A stretch of 64,000 nt of DNA from Gemmatimonadetes bacterium 2013_60CM_65_52 (lineage in GTDB: Bacteria > Gemmatimonadota > Gemmatimonadetes > Gemmatimonadales > Gemmatimonadaceae). Shown piece by piece: positions 51,282 to 59,288 of the stretch. Location of the stretch: the NCBI GenBank assembly GCA_002215645.1, contig NGFI01000014.1:310001-374000 (forward strand). Direction: 5' to 3'. Both the position numbers and the translations under genes were made by a program. Position 1 is the stretch's first letter. Every line of letters begins with the position of its first letter. The notes under the pieces were generated by a model, which saw only the letters and a program-made list of their open reading frames with translations, ran no database searches and had not been told where the DNA came from.

Positions 51282-52031
51282 ATGCGTCCTCGCGCCGTAG
51301 CGTTCGCCGTCGTCGCCTCGTTCGTCCTTGCTGTCACGGCAAGCGCGCAGAATCAGCAAGGGCAGAACCAGGGTGGGAATTCGCCCTCGTCGCCGCTGCT
51401 GTCGTCCTCAACGCCCCAGCTGCAATCAGGGCAGCAGCACTTCACGTTCGTAGGCGGCGGGTCGGTTTCGGCCTACGGATACTCGGTGGGCCCGTACTCC
51501 GGGCTCATGGGGACGCAAGGGAATCAGACCCCTGTCATCCTCAACTGCGTGGACTTCTTCCACTCGGTGCACGCGGGCGAGCAGTGGGATGCGAATCTTA
51601 CGAGCCTGTCCACCGGCACAGGCATCGGGACGAACACGCGGTCGTCGAGCCTTTCCTTGTACAGGGAGGCGGCGTATCTGAGCACGCTGTACGGGACGGC
51701 CGGCAACAACAACACCGACGTCGCGAACATCCAGATCTCCATCTGGAATCTGTTCGGGAACACGGGACTCGCGTACAAGTCCGGCGGCAACCAGACGGGA
51801 TCGTACTGGATGCGGCAGGCGACGACGAACTACGCCAGCCTGAACACGACCGGGTACTACGTGGTCACGGACATCAACAAGAATCAGTCGGGCAGCGCGC
51901 AGGAGTTCCTGATGTACAATCCGCCCACGACCACGGTGACGCCGGAGCCGGCGACGTTGGTGTTGTTCGGCACGGGCTTCGTGGGACTGGCTGGTGTGCG
52001 CCTCCGCCGCAGGCGGTCGCAGAAGAGCTGA
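51282..52031 (+). CDS. PEP-CTERM sorting-domain secreted protein (exosortase substrate)
   Basis: The 249-residue protein has a Sec signal peptide ending TASAQ, a Gln/Asn/Ser/Gly-rich lead, a soluble middle part with few cysteines and a C-terminal PEP-CTERM signal: the PEPATLVLFG motif, a hydrophobic helix (TGFVGLAGVRL) and the RRRRSQ basic end. This is the substrate of exosortase encoded at 7000. The middle part (VGPYSGLMGTQGNQTPVILN) matches no enzyme family that I recognise. Start ATG 51282 is chosen because it begins the signal peptide. A strong terminator follows 25 nt after the stop. Confidence 0.9.
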   Translation: MRPRAVAFAVVASFVLAVTASAQNQQGQNQGGNSPSSPLLSSSTPQLQSGQQHFTFVGGGSVSAYGYSVGPYSGLMGTQGNQTPVILNCVDFFHSVHAGEQWDANLTSLSTGTGIGTNTRSSSLSLYREAAYLSTLYGTAGNNNTDVANIQISIWNLFGNTGLAYKSGGNQTGSYWMRQATTNYASLNTTGYYVVTDINKNQSGSAQEFLMYNPPTTTVTPEPATLVLFGTGFVGLAGVRLRRRRSQKS

Positions 52032-52055
52032 GGAACGGTGAGCGGTGATGACGAA

Positions 52056-52085
52056 GGCTCCGGACGATGAGTCCGGGGCCTTTTT
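52056..52085 (+). terminator. Rho-independent terminator of the PEP-CTERM gene
   Basis: A 10-bp stem GGCTCCGGAC / GTCCGGGGCC (one G-T pair) with the loop GATGA is followed by TTTTT. It lies 25 nt past the PEP-CTERM stop codon. Confidence 0.92.
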
Positions 52086-52118
52086 CGTCCTGCGCGCAGA
52101 CGAGCGGATCGTCGCTGA

Positions 52119-52473
52119 TTACGGAGTAACGGTCACCAGAACCGAGTCACGAAATATGGTCCCCTCATCGGTGATTTCTCCTACGACGTAGGCCGTGCCC
52201 ACCGCTCGTGCTGTCACCATGTAACTCCTATTGCTCGCGACCAGCGTTTCGTGTGAACCAGGACACGCCAGGATCCACCATTGAGTCCTGGGCGCTATAG
52301 ACCATCAGAATGAGTGTGGTACTGTCGGCAATCCGCAACGTTGTTGCTTGTTTTCCGGTCCTCGGCTCGCGAGCGCGGACGATCGGACGCACCAACGGCC
52401 CAATTATCTGACCGCAGCCAAACGCGACCGAACAGATAACCAACGAGACCGTGAGAACACTCGAACGCGACAT
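52119..52473 (-). pseudogene. Frameshifted Ig-like (BIG2) lipoprotein
   Basis: From ATG 52473 the frame gives a lipoprotein signal (SLVICSVAFGCGQ) and the first strands of a BIG2-like domain (RIADSTTLILMVYSAQDSMV, DPGVSW) and then stops at 52228. A +1 frame from about 52259 continues as SHETLVASNRSYMVTARAVG, TAYVVGEITDEGTIF and ends VLVTVTP at 52119, exactly the second half of a BIG2 domain. The two halves together make a normal-sized single-domain lipoprotein of about 117 residues. A single-base change near 52255-52260 is the simplest explanation. Either a real pseudogene or a sequence error. Confidence 0.65.
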
Positions 52474-52572
52474 GTTGTCCCTGCTCCCGCATCGCTGACA
52501 ATCCGCTGCAAAGTGCTCTTCCTGAGCATGTCCCTAGGGATACAACACCGCGTCGGCGGAGCACACCCTCTC

Positions 52573-52824
52573 TCACGACGCCGCTGCGTTCGTAGACGCG
52601 CTACCTGTCACCGCTGCGTATCTGTGCTTCAAGCCCTGGCGGCGGATCAGCGAGTCCAGGAGCACATTCGCCAAGAGCGGCGAACGCGACCCAGCCTGCG
52701 GTGCCATCGCATCGCTCCTCCACCACGCCGTCCGCCAAGCATCCCCGGGTGGAGATAGCGGTGAAGCATTGTCAGCAGTCGACGATCCGTCATTCGCGGA
52801 AGGCAGAATCACAGCGATCTGCAC
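52573..52824 (-). pseudogene. Remnant of a group II intron-type reverse transcriptase
   Basis: The minus-strand reading APQAGSRSPLLANVLLDSLI followed by RRQGLKHRYAA resembles the core of group II intron reverse transcriptases (GTPQGG-x-x-SPLLANVLLDELD ... RGHRF-x-RYADD). The catalytic ADD is lost (AAV), GG is AG, and only about 45 residues around it have family character. No maturase or intron RNA ends were seen. It sits in the decayed 52-54 kb stretch. Confidence 0.5.
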
Positions 52825-52853
52825 CCGCCTTTAGCTCATGATCACCCACTTGC

Positions 52854-53348
52854 TCACCCAGGCGGCAATCGCGCCCGGGTCCACGAGTCATGCGCACTCA
52901 GACGACCGGCGACTCCTCCGAGCACCCCACCCAGAATGGCGGCGACGGGGGTGAGCACGATGTCGATGCCGCAGGGCCCGTCATGACATGGTTCGCTCCT
53001 CACGTGTCGCACCCAGAGCGCCGTGCCCACAACCGCGCCGAGGGCCACACCGGTGGCCGTCCACCCATTGGAGTTTGCCACACGATGGATTTCGACGACC
53101 TCTATGCGACGTCGGCTGATCGAGCGTCGTGCATAGTGATCACCGTTTTCGAGGAACCAGACACTATCCGCGCTAAAGGCGAGGAGATCGACAACTATCG
53201 GCTCGCTGGATCCCTGGATACTGAGGCGCACTCGGTCACCTGAGTTCACTGTGGGAGCTTGCGCCACGGAGCATCTAGGGACCGTTGCCATCACAGCCAA
53301 TAGGGCGAGTACAAGAGCGATGTGCGGGCCGTTCGTAAACTGCGTCAT
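52854..53348 (-). CDS. Secreted or membrane protein of unknown function
   Basis: The ATG at 53348 has GGGGGT 4 nt upstream. The 164-residue product has a signal peptide (IALVLALLAVMATVPRCSVA, cleavage near AQA), a small beta-rich region (GDRVRLSIQGSSEPIVVDLL, ARRSISRRRIEVVEI), and two Gly-rich hydrophobic segments (GVALGAVVGTALWV, VAAILGGVLGGVAG). A cysteine pair lies between them (EPCHDGPCG). The layout, signal, short beta part and glycine-zipper helices, is common among uncharacterised Gemmatimonadota envelope proteins. It begins within 1-2 nt of the end of the frameshifted gene upstream. Confidence 0.6.
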   Translation of the reverse strand: MTQFTNGPHIALVLALLAVMATVPRCSVAQAPTVNSGDRVRLSIQGSSEPIVVDLLAFSADSVWFLENGDHYARRSISRRRIEVVEIHRVANSNGWTATGVALGAVVGTALWVRHVRSEPCHDGPCGIDIVLTPVAAILGGVLGGVAGRLSAHDSWTRARLPPG

Positions 53349-53605
53349 ATTACCCCCAAGACACACCTCGAACGCTCTCCAAACGGCCAAGCCGTCTGCC
53401 GGCGATCAAACAGACGACAATGCCGGCAATCACGGCTACTCGCCCGATCTCATCGATGCCATCGGGGCTGTTCGAGCGACAAGGACGTCGCGCCGCCAAA
53501 TATGCAAGCCGCGGCTGTCCCGCACTGCGGATTTATAAGTAGCAGCGGCGTCAGCATCCATGCGAACGCCCGCGCGAACCAGAGACTAAGCGCCAAGACT
53601 CTCAT
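53349..53605 (-). pseudogene. Frameshifted small two-helix membrane protein
   Basis: From ATG 53605 one frame reads MRVLALSLWFARAFAWMLTP, a membrane helix, and continues to a stop near 53450. Another frame takes over around 53525-53540 and reads AGQPRLAYLAARRP, then DEIGRVAVIAGIVVCLIAGR (a second helix) and ends GVSWG with TAA directly before the ATG of the 53348 gene. The close fit to the next gene and hydrophobic continuity support one original coding sequence of about 84 residues broken by an indel. A sequencing error is an alternative. Confidence 0.45.
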
Positions 53606-53753
53606 TCCTCCCGTCGTTACATTTGGATGAGGCTCGCGAACCCACAGCCACAGCACCGTGCCTGGCATGTCGTGACCTCCTTCGACGGCAGCTCCGGCCA
53701 ACCCTACTGGCATTGGTGGTGCTACGCTGGTAGGACGTGGGTCGACTCACGGT

Positions 53754-54011
53754 TTAATTCATCCGTTCGTAACGGCGGATATTCGTCTTACCCGCATTAC
53801 GGTCGTAGAGATACAACCACGCCGTTGCGCCATTCGCTACGAGCGAATCGCCGACGACCCCAGTCCCCAATGAACCGCGATCACCGATCCATGACACCGA
53901 ATACTGTGCCTGAGCCAGATGCGCCACATTCAAGACAAAGAGGTGATCGGGAAGATCCGCGGCTACCTGGTAAGACCGACGAAGGCAAAAAGACCGCGGC
54001 GGGCACCGCAT
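53754..54011 (-). CDS. Small ORF of unknown function, possibly a gene remnant
   Basis: The 85-residue reading contains a stretch with beta-strand character (LPDHLFVLNVAHLAQAQYSV, GATAWLYLYDRNAG) that resembles the end of a secreted Ig-like or beta-rich protein. No ribosome site, signal peptide or family match was seen; the first 14 residues look non-coding. It lies in the decayed stretch and may be the 3' end of a lost gene. Confidence 0.3.
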   Translation of the reverse strand: MRCPPRSFCLRRSYQVAADLPDHLFVLNVAHLAQAQYSVSWIGDRGSLGTGVVGDSLVANGATAWLYLYDRNAGKTNIRRYERMN

Positions 54012-54047
54012 TGATCGACTTAGCGACAGCTATAACAGGGTGCACTC

Positions 54048-54587
54048 TTACGAAGGCGCCTCCCCATGCGGAGTGGGCAGAGCAGGATCGAGCGGATCCG
54101 CGTCGACGTCACGCGCCATTCCGACGTTACGCGCGAACACGATCACGCCAGCGAGGAGCAGCGTCCAGAGGCAGATGGACAGCTCACTCTGTGAGAGCGC
54201 GCGCAGCGCCATCGTCGGCCAATCATGGAACTCGGCCCGCGCCGCGCCCTCCGGCTCACGATGGATGGCGATGAGACACAGGCTCGCCACCATCTCTCCA
54301 ATCGTCTCCACGAGCGCGAACGTCGGCGCGCGCCACGACCACGCACGGACGGGATGGTTTGCCAGGTGCGCGGTCGTCATGACGAGGAGGAACAGGGTCC
54401 CCGCGACCAGCGCGAATCCATAGTAGAGCCAGCTCGCCCGGCCGACCGTAAACGTGAGCGCTCGCAGTACGCGCAGCACGATGCCGGTGAGAATCGCCAT
54501 CTCGGGCAGCGAGAGCGAGAGCCGGCGAAACGCCGGCGGTTCTTCCAGCCGCCACTCGATCGTATTGCGCGGGAAGAAGCGTGACAT
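54048..54587 (-). CDS. Integral membrane protein of unknown function
   Basis: The ATG at 54587 gives 179 residues with four predicted membrane segments: about 30-50 (MAILTGIVLRVLRALTF), 55-75 (LYYGFALVAGTLFLLVMTTA), 88-110 and 138-158 (ICLWTLLLAGVIVFARNVG). The N-terminus is basic (MSRFFPRNTIEWRLEE) and the tail acidic. No family recognised. It is 5 nt after the hybrid kinase gene and likely coexpressed with it, so a sensory or accessory role for that kinase is possible. Confidence 0.6.
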   Translation of the reverse strand: MSRFFPRNTIEWRLEEPPAFRRLSLSLPEMAILTGIVLRVLRALTFTVGRASWLYYGFALVAGTLFLLVMTTAHLANHPVRAWSWRAPTFALVETIGEMVASLCLIAIHREPEGAARAEFHDWPTMALRALSQSELSICLWTLLLAGVIVFARNVGMARDVDADPLDPALPTPHGEAPS

Positions 54588-54592
54588 TGGGC

Positions 54593-57106
54593 TTAGCCGG
54601 AGCCGCGTCCCGCGCGCTCGTTGGCCACGTACGGTGTCCCGCGCATCACGGCGACGAGCGCTTCCTCGATGCGGTCGAACGAGAACGGCTTGGTCAGCAC
54701 CGGCTGGCGTGCGAAGCTGCCTCGCGCAATCGGCGTCGCCACGTCGCCCGTGATGAACACGGTGCGGTCGGCCAGACCGGGGCGCTCGCGTCGCAGCGCC
54801 TCGTGAAACGCGAAGCCGTCCATGCCGGGCATCCGCAGATCGCACACGATGGCATCCACGCCGCTGCTCCGCGCGGCGTCGAGCGCGGCTTCACCGTCGC
54901 CGGCGACGAGGACGCTGAACCCTCGCATGGCTCCGAACGCTTCCATGCCGCTGCGCAGCGCAGGCTCGTCGTCCACGAAGAGCAACCGGATACCCGCGAG
55001 CGGAGAGCGGAGATTGAGCAGGACGGCATCACCGGAGACGTCAGCGTCACTGGGCGGCGTCTCCACAGCAGACAGCGCGAGACGGAAGGTGGTTCCTTCG
55101 GGGCCAGTGTCCGCGACCTCGATGGTGCCGCCATGCGCGGTCATGATGCCGTAGCTCACGCTCAGTCCCAGACCGGTGCCTTCGCCTTCCTTCTTGGTGG
55201 TGAAGAACGGCTCGAAGATGTGAGCGCGCGCCTCGGGAGGAATTCCCGGTCCCGTGTCGCTGACGTCGAGGACGACCTTGTCGCCGGACACGTACGTTCG
55301 CACCCGCAGGCGGCCGCCGCCGAGTGGGCTCATGGCCTGCGCGGCGTTGGTGACGAGGTTGAGGCACACCTGCTGGAGCTGCCGTGCGTCGCCGGTCACC
55401 GAGGGAAGATCGGTCCCCAGCTCCACGTCGACGCGCACGTTGGCTTCGTCAAGATGATACTGGCGCATGCGGAGCGTACGCGTGATGACGCTGTTGAGAT
55501 CGAGCGGTGCCCGCATCGGCTCGCTGCGCCGCGCGAAGGCGAGCAAGTCTTTCACCACCTGACTGGCGCGGAGCGTTTCGGAACGAATGACCTCGAGCGA
55601 CTCGCGCTGCGAGCTGGTCAGCCCCGACTCGCGCAGAAGGAGCTGGGCGAACGCACTGATGCTGCTGAGGGGATTGTTCACCTCGTGCGCCACGCCCGCG
55701 ACGAGCTCTCCCACCGCGGCGAGACGGTCGGATTCCATGAGCCGGACTCTGAGCTCGCGATCGTGCGTCATGTCGCGGCCGACGACGAGAACGCTGGGTG
55801 GATCCGCCTCGGGCAGGAAGCTCAGCGCGAGTGCAACGACGCGCGTCTGGCCCGCCGGTGTGACGACCTGCACCTCGAGACGGGATGATCTGCCCGCAAA
55901 GGCGGCGGTGAGCGCGGCGTCGAGGGCCGGAAGATCTCCGGGCGCGGTGAGGTCCCGCAACGCGCGGCCGACCATCTGTCCCGGCTCGATCCCGAACACT
56001 TCGCGCACCGCATCGTTTGCCTCGCGGATGCGTCCCGTCGCCTGAAGAATGGTGAGCACGGCGTCGGGGGCAGCGCGGAACAGCGTCCGGAACCGCCACT
56101 CCGCGCGCTTCATGGTCTCGAACAGCTCCGCGTTGGCGAGGGCGACCGACAGGAGGTCCGTCATCGCCTCCACGCGCTCGAGCTCGAGCGGAGAGAACGT
56201 ATGGATCTCCTTCGAGACGATGGACACAGCGCCGATGCGCTCGCCCCGACGGTTGACCGGAACCACCGCCATGCCGTGCACCGGATTGTCGACGTTGTCT
56301 CGCATGCGCCCGTAGACCTGGTCGCGATGCTCCGTGATATCCGCGACGCTCCAGGAGCGTCCGCTACGGATGACGCGCCCCATGGCAGAAGCGGCCGCGG
56401 GGATGCGCTCGCCCGCGTGGTCGGCGAGCACGCCGCTGGCGGCAGTGATCTCGATGGTGGCGTCCGCGTTCACGAGACCGAGTGCGGCACCGTCAGCCTG
56501 CGCGAGGTCTGCGGCAGCCTCGAGGAATCGCTCCAGCACACGCCGCGGATCGAGCTCCAGCGTGATCTGCTGGCCGAGCCACCACATGCGTTGAATGACA
56601 CGCTGTGCGTCGTCCAGCTCGAGGGTCCGTTCCGCCATGCGTTGAGCCAGCGACTCCTTGAGCGTGCGTTCCGCCGCGACGCTCGTCTCCAGCGCCTCTG
56701 CGGCGACGCGCCCGGCGGCCAGCGCGTACGTGCCATACAGCGCGAGCAGCGCGTTGAGCGCCGCCATGGAGATCGCGAGCTCCAACGCGGAGGCTTCCTG
56801 AAGCCCCAGCGGTTGTGTGGCACGCGGGAACAGCAGCAGCCAGACCTCGCTCACGGCGAGCGCGAACGCCAGCGCGGCGAAGCTGCCGAAGACGACGCGC
56901 ACCAATCCGGCGGCATCGCGCGAGATGGCGATGGCGGCGATGGCGAATGCCACACACGCAAGGATGAACGCCGCGCCCAGTGCGGGAACGCCAGCCTGCC
57001 ACGGACGAAGCAGCAGGACGCCGAAGAGCACGACGCACGTGAGCTGTGAGCACGCGATGAGGCGTGACACGAGCGGACGGGGTTCGTACGGCTCCGGCGT
57101 CAACAT
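54593..57106 (-). CDS. Hybrid sensor histidine kinase: membrane, GAF, PAS, kinase, receiver
   Basis: The 837-residue protein has four membrane helices in the first 135 residues, a coiled coil (about 140-170), a GAF domain (about 175-320), a PAS domain (about 330-450, FRAAPDAVLTILQATGRIRE), HisKA with GVAHEVNNPLSSISAFAQLL, an HATPase domain (N box NLVTNAAQAM, G1 DTGPGIPPEA, G2 GTGLGLSVSYGI) and a C-terminal receiver (LFVDDEPALR, phosphoacceptor in VCDLRMPG, TKPFS). All motifs look functional. It may signal through its own receiver, since no separate regulator is adjacent. Distinct from the small receiver-DHp protein at 60202. Confidence 0.92.
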   Translation of the reverse strand: MLTPEPYEPRPLVSRLIACSQLTCVVLFGVLLLRPWQAGVPALGAAFILACVAFAIAAIAISRDAAGLVRVVFGSFAALAFALAVSEVWLLLFPRATQPLGLQEASALELAISMAALNALLALYGTYALAAGRVAAEALETSVAAERTLKESLAQRMAERTLELDDAQRVIQRMWWLGQQITLELDPRRVLERFLEAAADLAQADGAALGLVNADATIEITAASGVLADHAGERIPAAASAMGRVIRSGRSWSVADITEHRDQVYGRMRDNVDNPVHGMAVVPVNRRGERIGAVSIVSKEIHTFSPLELERVEAMTDLLSVALANAELFETMKRAEWRFRTLFRAAPDAVLTILQATGRIREANDAVREVFGIEPGQMVGRALRDLTAPGDLPALDAALTAAFAGRSSRLEVQVVTPAGQTRVVALALSFLPEADPPSVLVVGRDMTHDRELRVRLMESDRLAAVGELVAGVAHEVNNPLSSISAFAQLLLRESGLTSSQRESLEVIRSETLRASQVVKDLLAFARRSEPMRAPLDLNSVITRTLRMRQYHLDEANVRVDVELGTDLPSVTGDARQLQQVCLNLVTNAAQAMSPLGGGRLRVRTYVSGDKVVLDVSDTGPGIPPEARAHIFEPFFTTKKEGEGTGLGLSVSYGIMTAHGGTIEVADTGPEGTTFRLALSAVETPPSDADVSGDAVLLNLRSPLAGIRLLFVDDEPALRSGMEAFGAMRGFSVLVAGDGEAALDAARSSGVDAIVCDLRMPGMDGFAFHEALRRERPGLADRTVFITGDVATPIARGSFARQPVLTKPFSFDRIEEALVAVMRGTPYVANERAGRGSG

Positions 57107-57121
57107 TTCATGCAGGGCGAA

Positions 57122-57913
57122 TCAATGGATGCGAGTTCCGATGCGACTCCATCGGATGTCGGTGATGAATGGCAACGGCCGATCGGATTCGTCACCGCCG
57201 CGGTATGAGTAATAGACGAAACTTGGCCGGCCGCGAATGTTCTCGCGGGGCACTATTCCCCAGTATCGGCTGTCCTTTGATTCGTATCTATTGTCCCCCA
57301 TCATGAAGTAGTGGCCCGCCGGGACGAGCAGCGGCCCCCAGGTGTCGAGCTGGGGCTGCTTGGGGGGTGGGCCAAAACGGCTCTGCGGGAGCTCGATCTT
57401 GTGCTGCCACTCGAACAGCTCCGAGTAGTCGGTAGGCTGCGAGCTGCCCGACGTAGGCCGGCTGACGACGCCGAAACCCTGTCGCTGCTCGATGCCATTC
57501 ACGCGAAGCAGCCCGTCACGCATGAAGAGTGTGTCGCCGGGCATGCCGACGAGGCGCTTCACGAGCGTGGGCGTGGGATCCTCGTTGCGTGCGGCCTCGT
57601 CCGGCTGGTAGGGCGAGACGAACACCACGACATCGCCGCGCTTCGGCTCGCTGAACGAGGGAAGGTGCGTGTTCGTGAAGGGAATGTGCGGCCCGTACAC
57701 GGCCTTGTTGACGAACAACCAGTCGCCGATGAGGAGCGTCGGGATCATGGAGCCCGACGGAATCCGGTATGCGGCGACGAGAAACGTGTTGATGACGAGA
57801 TAGATCAGGATCGCGCCCGCGAGGGACTTGATGTTTTCCCAGAGGGCATGAATGCGCGACGCGCGTGCGGGCTGTTTGCCGCGCCGCGCGTTCGCGACGA
57901 CGTTCGAGGCCAT
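57122..57913 (-). CDS. lepB: Signal peptidase I
   Basis: The ATG at 57913 gives 263 residues. One N-terminal membrane helix (about 31-48) precedes the catalytic IPSGSMIPTL with S55 and the general-base K119 in VKRLVGMPGD. The family boxes GDWLFVNK, KRGDVVVF and HYFMMGDNRYESKDSRYWG are all present. The enzyme removes Sec/Tat signal peptides at the periplasmic face. A loop insertion around residues 145-190 (VVSRPTSGSSQPTDYSELFE) is longer than in E. coli. The open frame upstream of M1 lacks coding character. No strong ribosome site. Confidence 0.93.
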   Translation of the reverse strand: MASNVVANARRGKQPARASRIHALWENIKSLAGAILIYLVINTFLVAAYRIPSGSMIPTLLIGDWLFVNKAVYGPHIPFTNTHLPSFSEPKRGDVVVFVSPYQPDEAARNEDPTPTLVKRLVGMPGDTLFMRDGLLRVNGIEQRQGFGVVSRPTSGSSQPTDYSELFEWQHKIELPQSRFGPPPKQPQLDTWGPLLVPAGHYFMMGDNRYESKDSRYWGIVPRENIRGRPSFVYYSYRGGDESDRPLPFITDIRWSRIGTRIH

Positions 57914-58085
57914 GGACGACGGGAGGAGGAGAGAACACGGGCCGGAGGGGGCGCCCGGTAATATATGAGACGATGACCCTGCCCCGGGTGTTACGGCCGG
58001 AGCGGTGGGCCTGGACGCGCGCGGGGGGCGTACCGATGAAATCGGCACGCCCCCCTGACGGCGCGGCGCGGAGCGCAGCGTTGGA

Positions 58086-58478
58086 TCAGCCCTTCAGGTG
58101 CTTGTTGACGAGCTTCGTCATCTCGAACATCGAGACCTGGCTCTTGCCGCCGAAGACGGGCTTCAGGTTGTCGTCCGCGTTGATGTTGCGACGGTTCTTG
58201 GAATCCTGGAGGCCCTTCCGCTTGATGTAGGCCCACAGCTTCTTCGTCACTTCGGTGCGCGGGAGAGGCGTGGTGCCTACGACGGCGCTGAGTTGAGCGC
58301 TTGGGGTCATCGGCTTCATGAACGCAGCATTCGGCGTGCGCTTCGCGCCGGACTTCTTCGCTTTCTTGGCGCGCTTCGGGGCCTTCTTGGCGCTGCTCTT
58401 CTTCGCTGCCTTCTTGGAAGACTTCTTCGCGGCGCCCTTTTTGGCACCCTTCTTCGCTCCGGCTTTCTTCGCGGCCAT
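58086..58478 (-). CDS. SWIB/MDM2-domain protein with lysine-rich histone-like N-terminus
   Basis: The first about 48 residues are Lys/Ala-rich repeats (AAKKSSKKAAKKSSAKKAPK), like histone H1 or Hc1-type DNA-binding tails. The rest is a SWIB domain: PLPRTEVTKKLWAYIKRKGL, NRRNINADDNLKPVFGGK, VSMFEMTKLVNKHLKG. In bacteria such fusions are thought to be nucleoid-associated. ATG 58478 has AGGAGA 8 nt upstream. The gene stands alone between lepB and a membrane gene. Target and function are not established. Confidence 0.88.
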   Translation of the reverse strand: MAAKKAGAKKGAKKGAAKKSSKKAAKKSSAKKAPKRAKKAKKSGAKRTPNAAFMKPMTPSAQLSAVVGTTPLPRTEVTKKLWAYIKRKGLQDSKNRRNINADDNLKPVFGGKSQVSMFEMTKLVNKHLKG

Positions 58479-58614
58479 GCTCGTCTCCTGGAATAATGAA
58501 CAGGTTCTCGCTATGAGCGAAACGCTGTACGACGGGGCGCAAGATACAATGCTCCAGTGTGCGCGCAATAGGGAATCTCCCGATTCTCCCTCTAAGGAAC
58601 TCGCGGTTTCCCCT

Positions 58615-58635
58615 GTGTGCCGCCCTGCGGCGCAC
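58615..58635. terminator. Hairpin between the SWIB and SdpI-like genes
   Basis: GTGTGCCGC and GCGGCGCAC pair over 9 bp with one T-G pair and a 3-nt loop, 18 nt past the SdpI-like stop on the minus strand. No T-tract, so a terminator role is tentative. Confidence 0.35.
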
Positions 58636-58652
58636 CCGTTCCCGAGGGAGAA

Positions 58653-59288
58653 TCAGCGTTTCGTCTCGCGCTTCCAGGTGAGGTACGAGTAGACTGCCGG
58701 CCCCACGAGCCCGGCAACGATGCCCGCCACCGCGACGGCGAGCGTGAGCTCCTTCGGGAGGAGAATCGCACTCACGATCATCGCCGCGCCTGCCGCGGTG
58801 AGCGTGACACCGGCGAATTCGTGCGTGCGTCTCCAGACGCTCTCGCTCGACAGGGTCCACGGCGTGCGCACGCCGAACGACGCGTTCGCGCGAGCGAGCG
58901 GAAGGACGCCGCCGAAGAGCACGAAGAGCGCACCGATCATTCCCGGGACGACGCGTCCGAGCGGCACTCGATATCCGAGCGCAACCGCGAGCACGACGAG
59001 ATGAACGGCGAGGAGCAGCCCGAGAATCGCGGCGATGCCGATCTCCTGGCCGAGGGTCGGCCGCGTCATGGCAACGCGCCTGCGACCGACGGTCCGCAGA
59101 ATGCCGGCGACGAGAAGCATCGCCACGGGCGTGAGAAACGCGCCCACGCCGCGAGGCATCCAGCCATCGGGATTCCCGTCGAGATCCCAGTGTACTGCCA
59201 TCGTCGCAGGCAGTCGGTCGTAGACGCCCAGCGAGACCGCCGAGGCCACCAACACCATCAGGAGCGGATAGCCTCGGCGCAGCACCAC
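58653..59288 (-). CDS. DUF1648/SdpI-like membrane protein
   Basis: The 211-residue protein has about six membrane helices. Its N-terminal part (YDRLPATMAVHWDLDGNPDGW) is the DUF1648 hallmark and the C-terminal part (NASFGVRTPWTLSSESVWRRTHEFAG) is SdpI-like. SdpI proteins give immunity to a killing factor in Bacillus, but most homologues have no known role. GTG at 59288 shares one base with the stop of the endonuclease gene (TAGTG), so translation is coupled. Confidence 0.85.
   Translation of the reverse strand: MVLRRGYPLLMVLVASAVSLGVYDRLPATMAVHWDLDGNPDGWMPRGVGAFLTPVAMLLVAGILRTVGRRRVAMTRPTLGQEIGIAAILGLLLAVHLVVLAVALGYRVPLGRVVPGMIGALFVLFGGVLPLARANASFGVRTPWTLSSESVWRRTHEFAGVTLTAAGAAMIVSAILLPKELTLAVAVAGIVAGLVGPAVYSYLTWKRETKR

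Noticed and set aside
53627-54274. 215-residue plus-strand open frame
   Set aside because: No ribosome site or domain and low-complexity composition; it overlaps the antisense membrane protein at 54048-54587.
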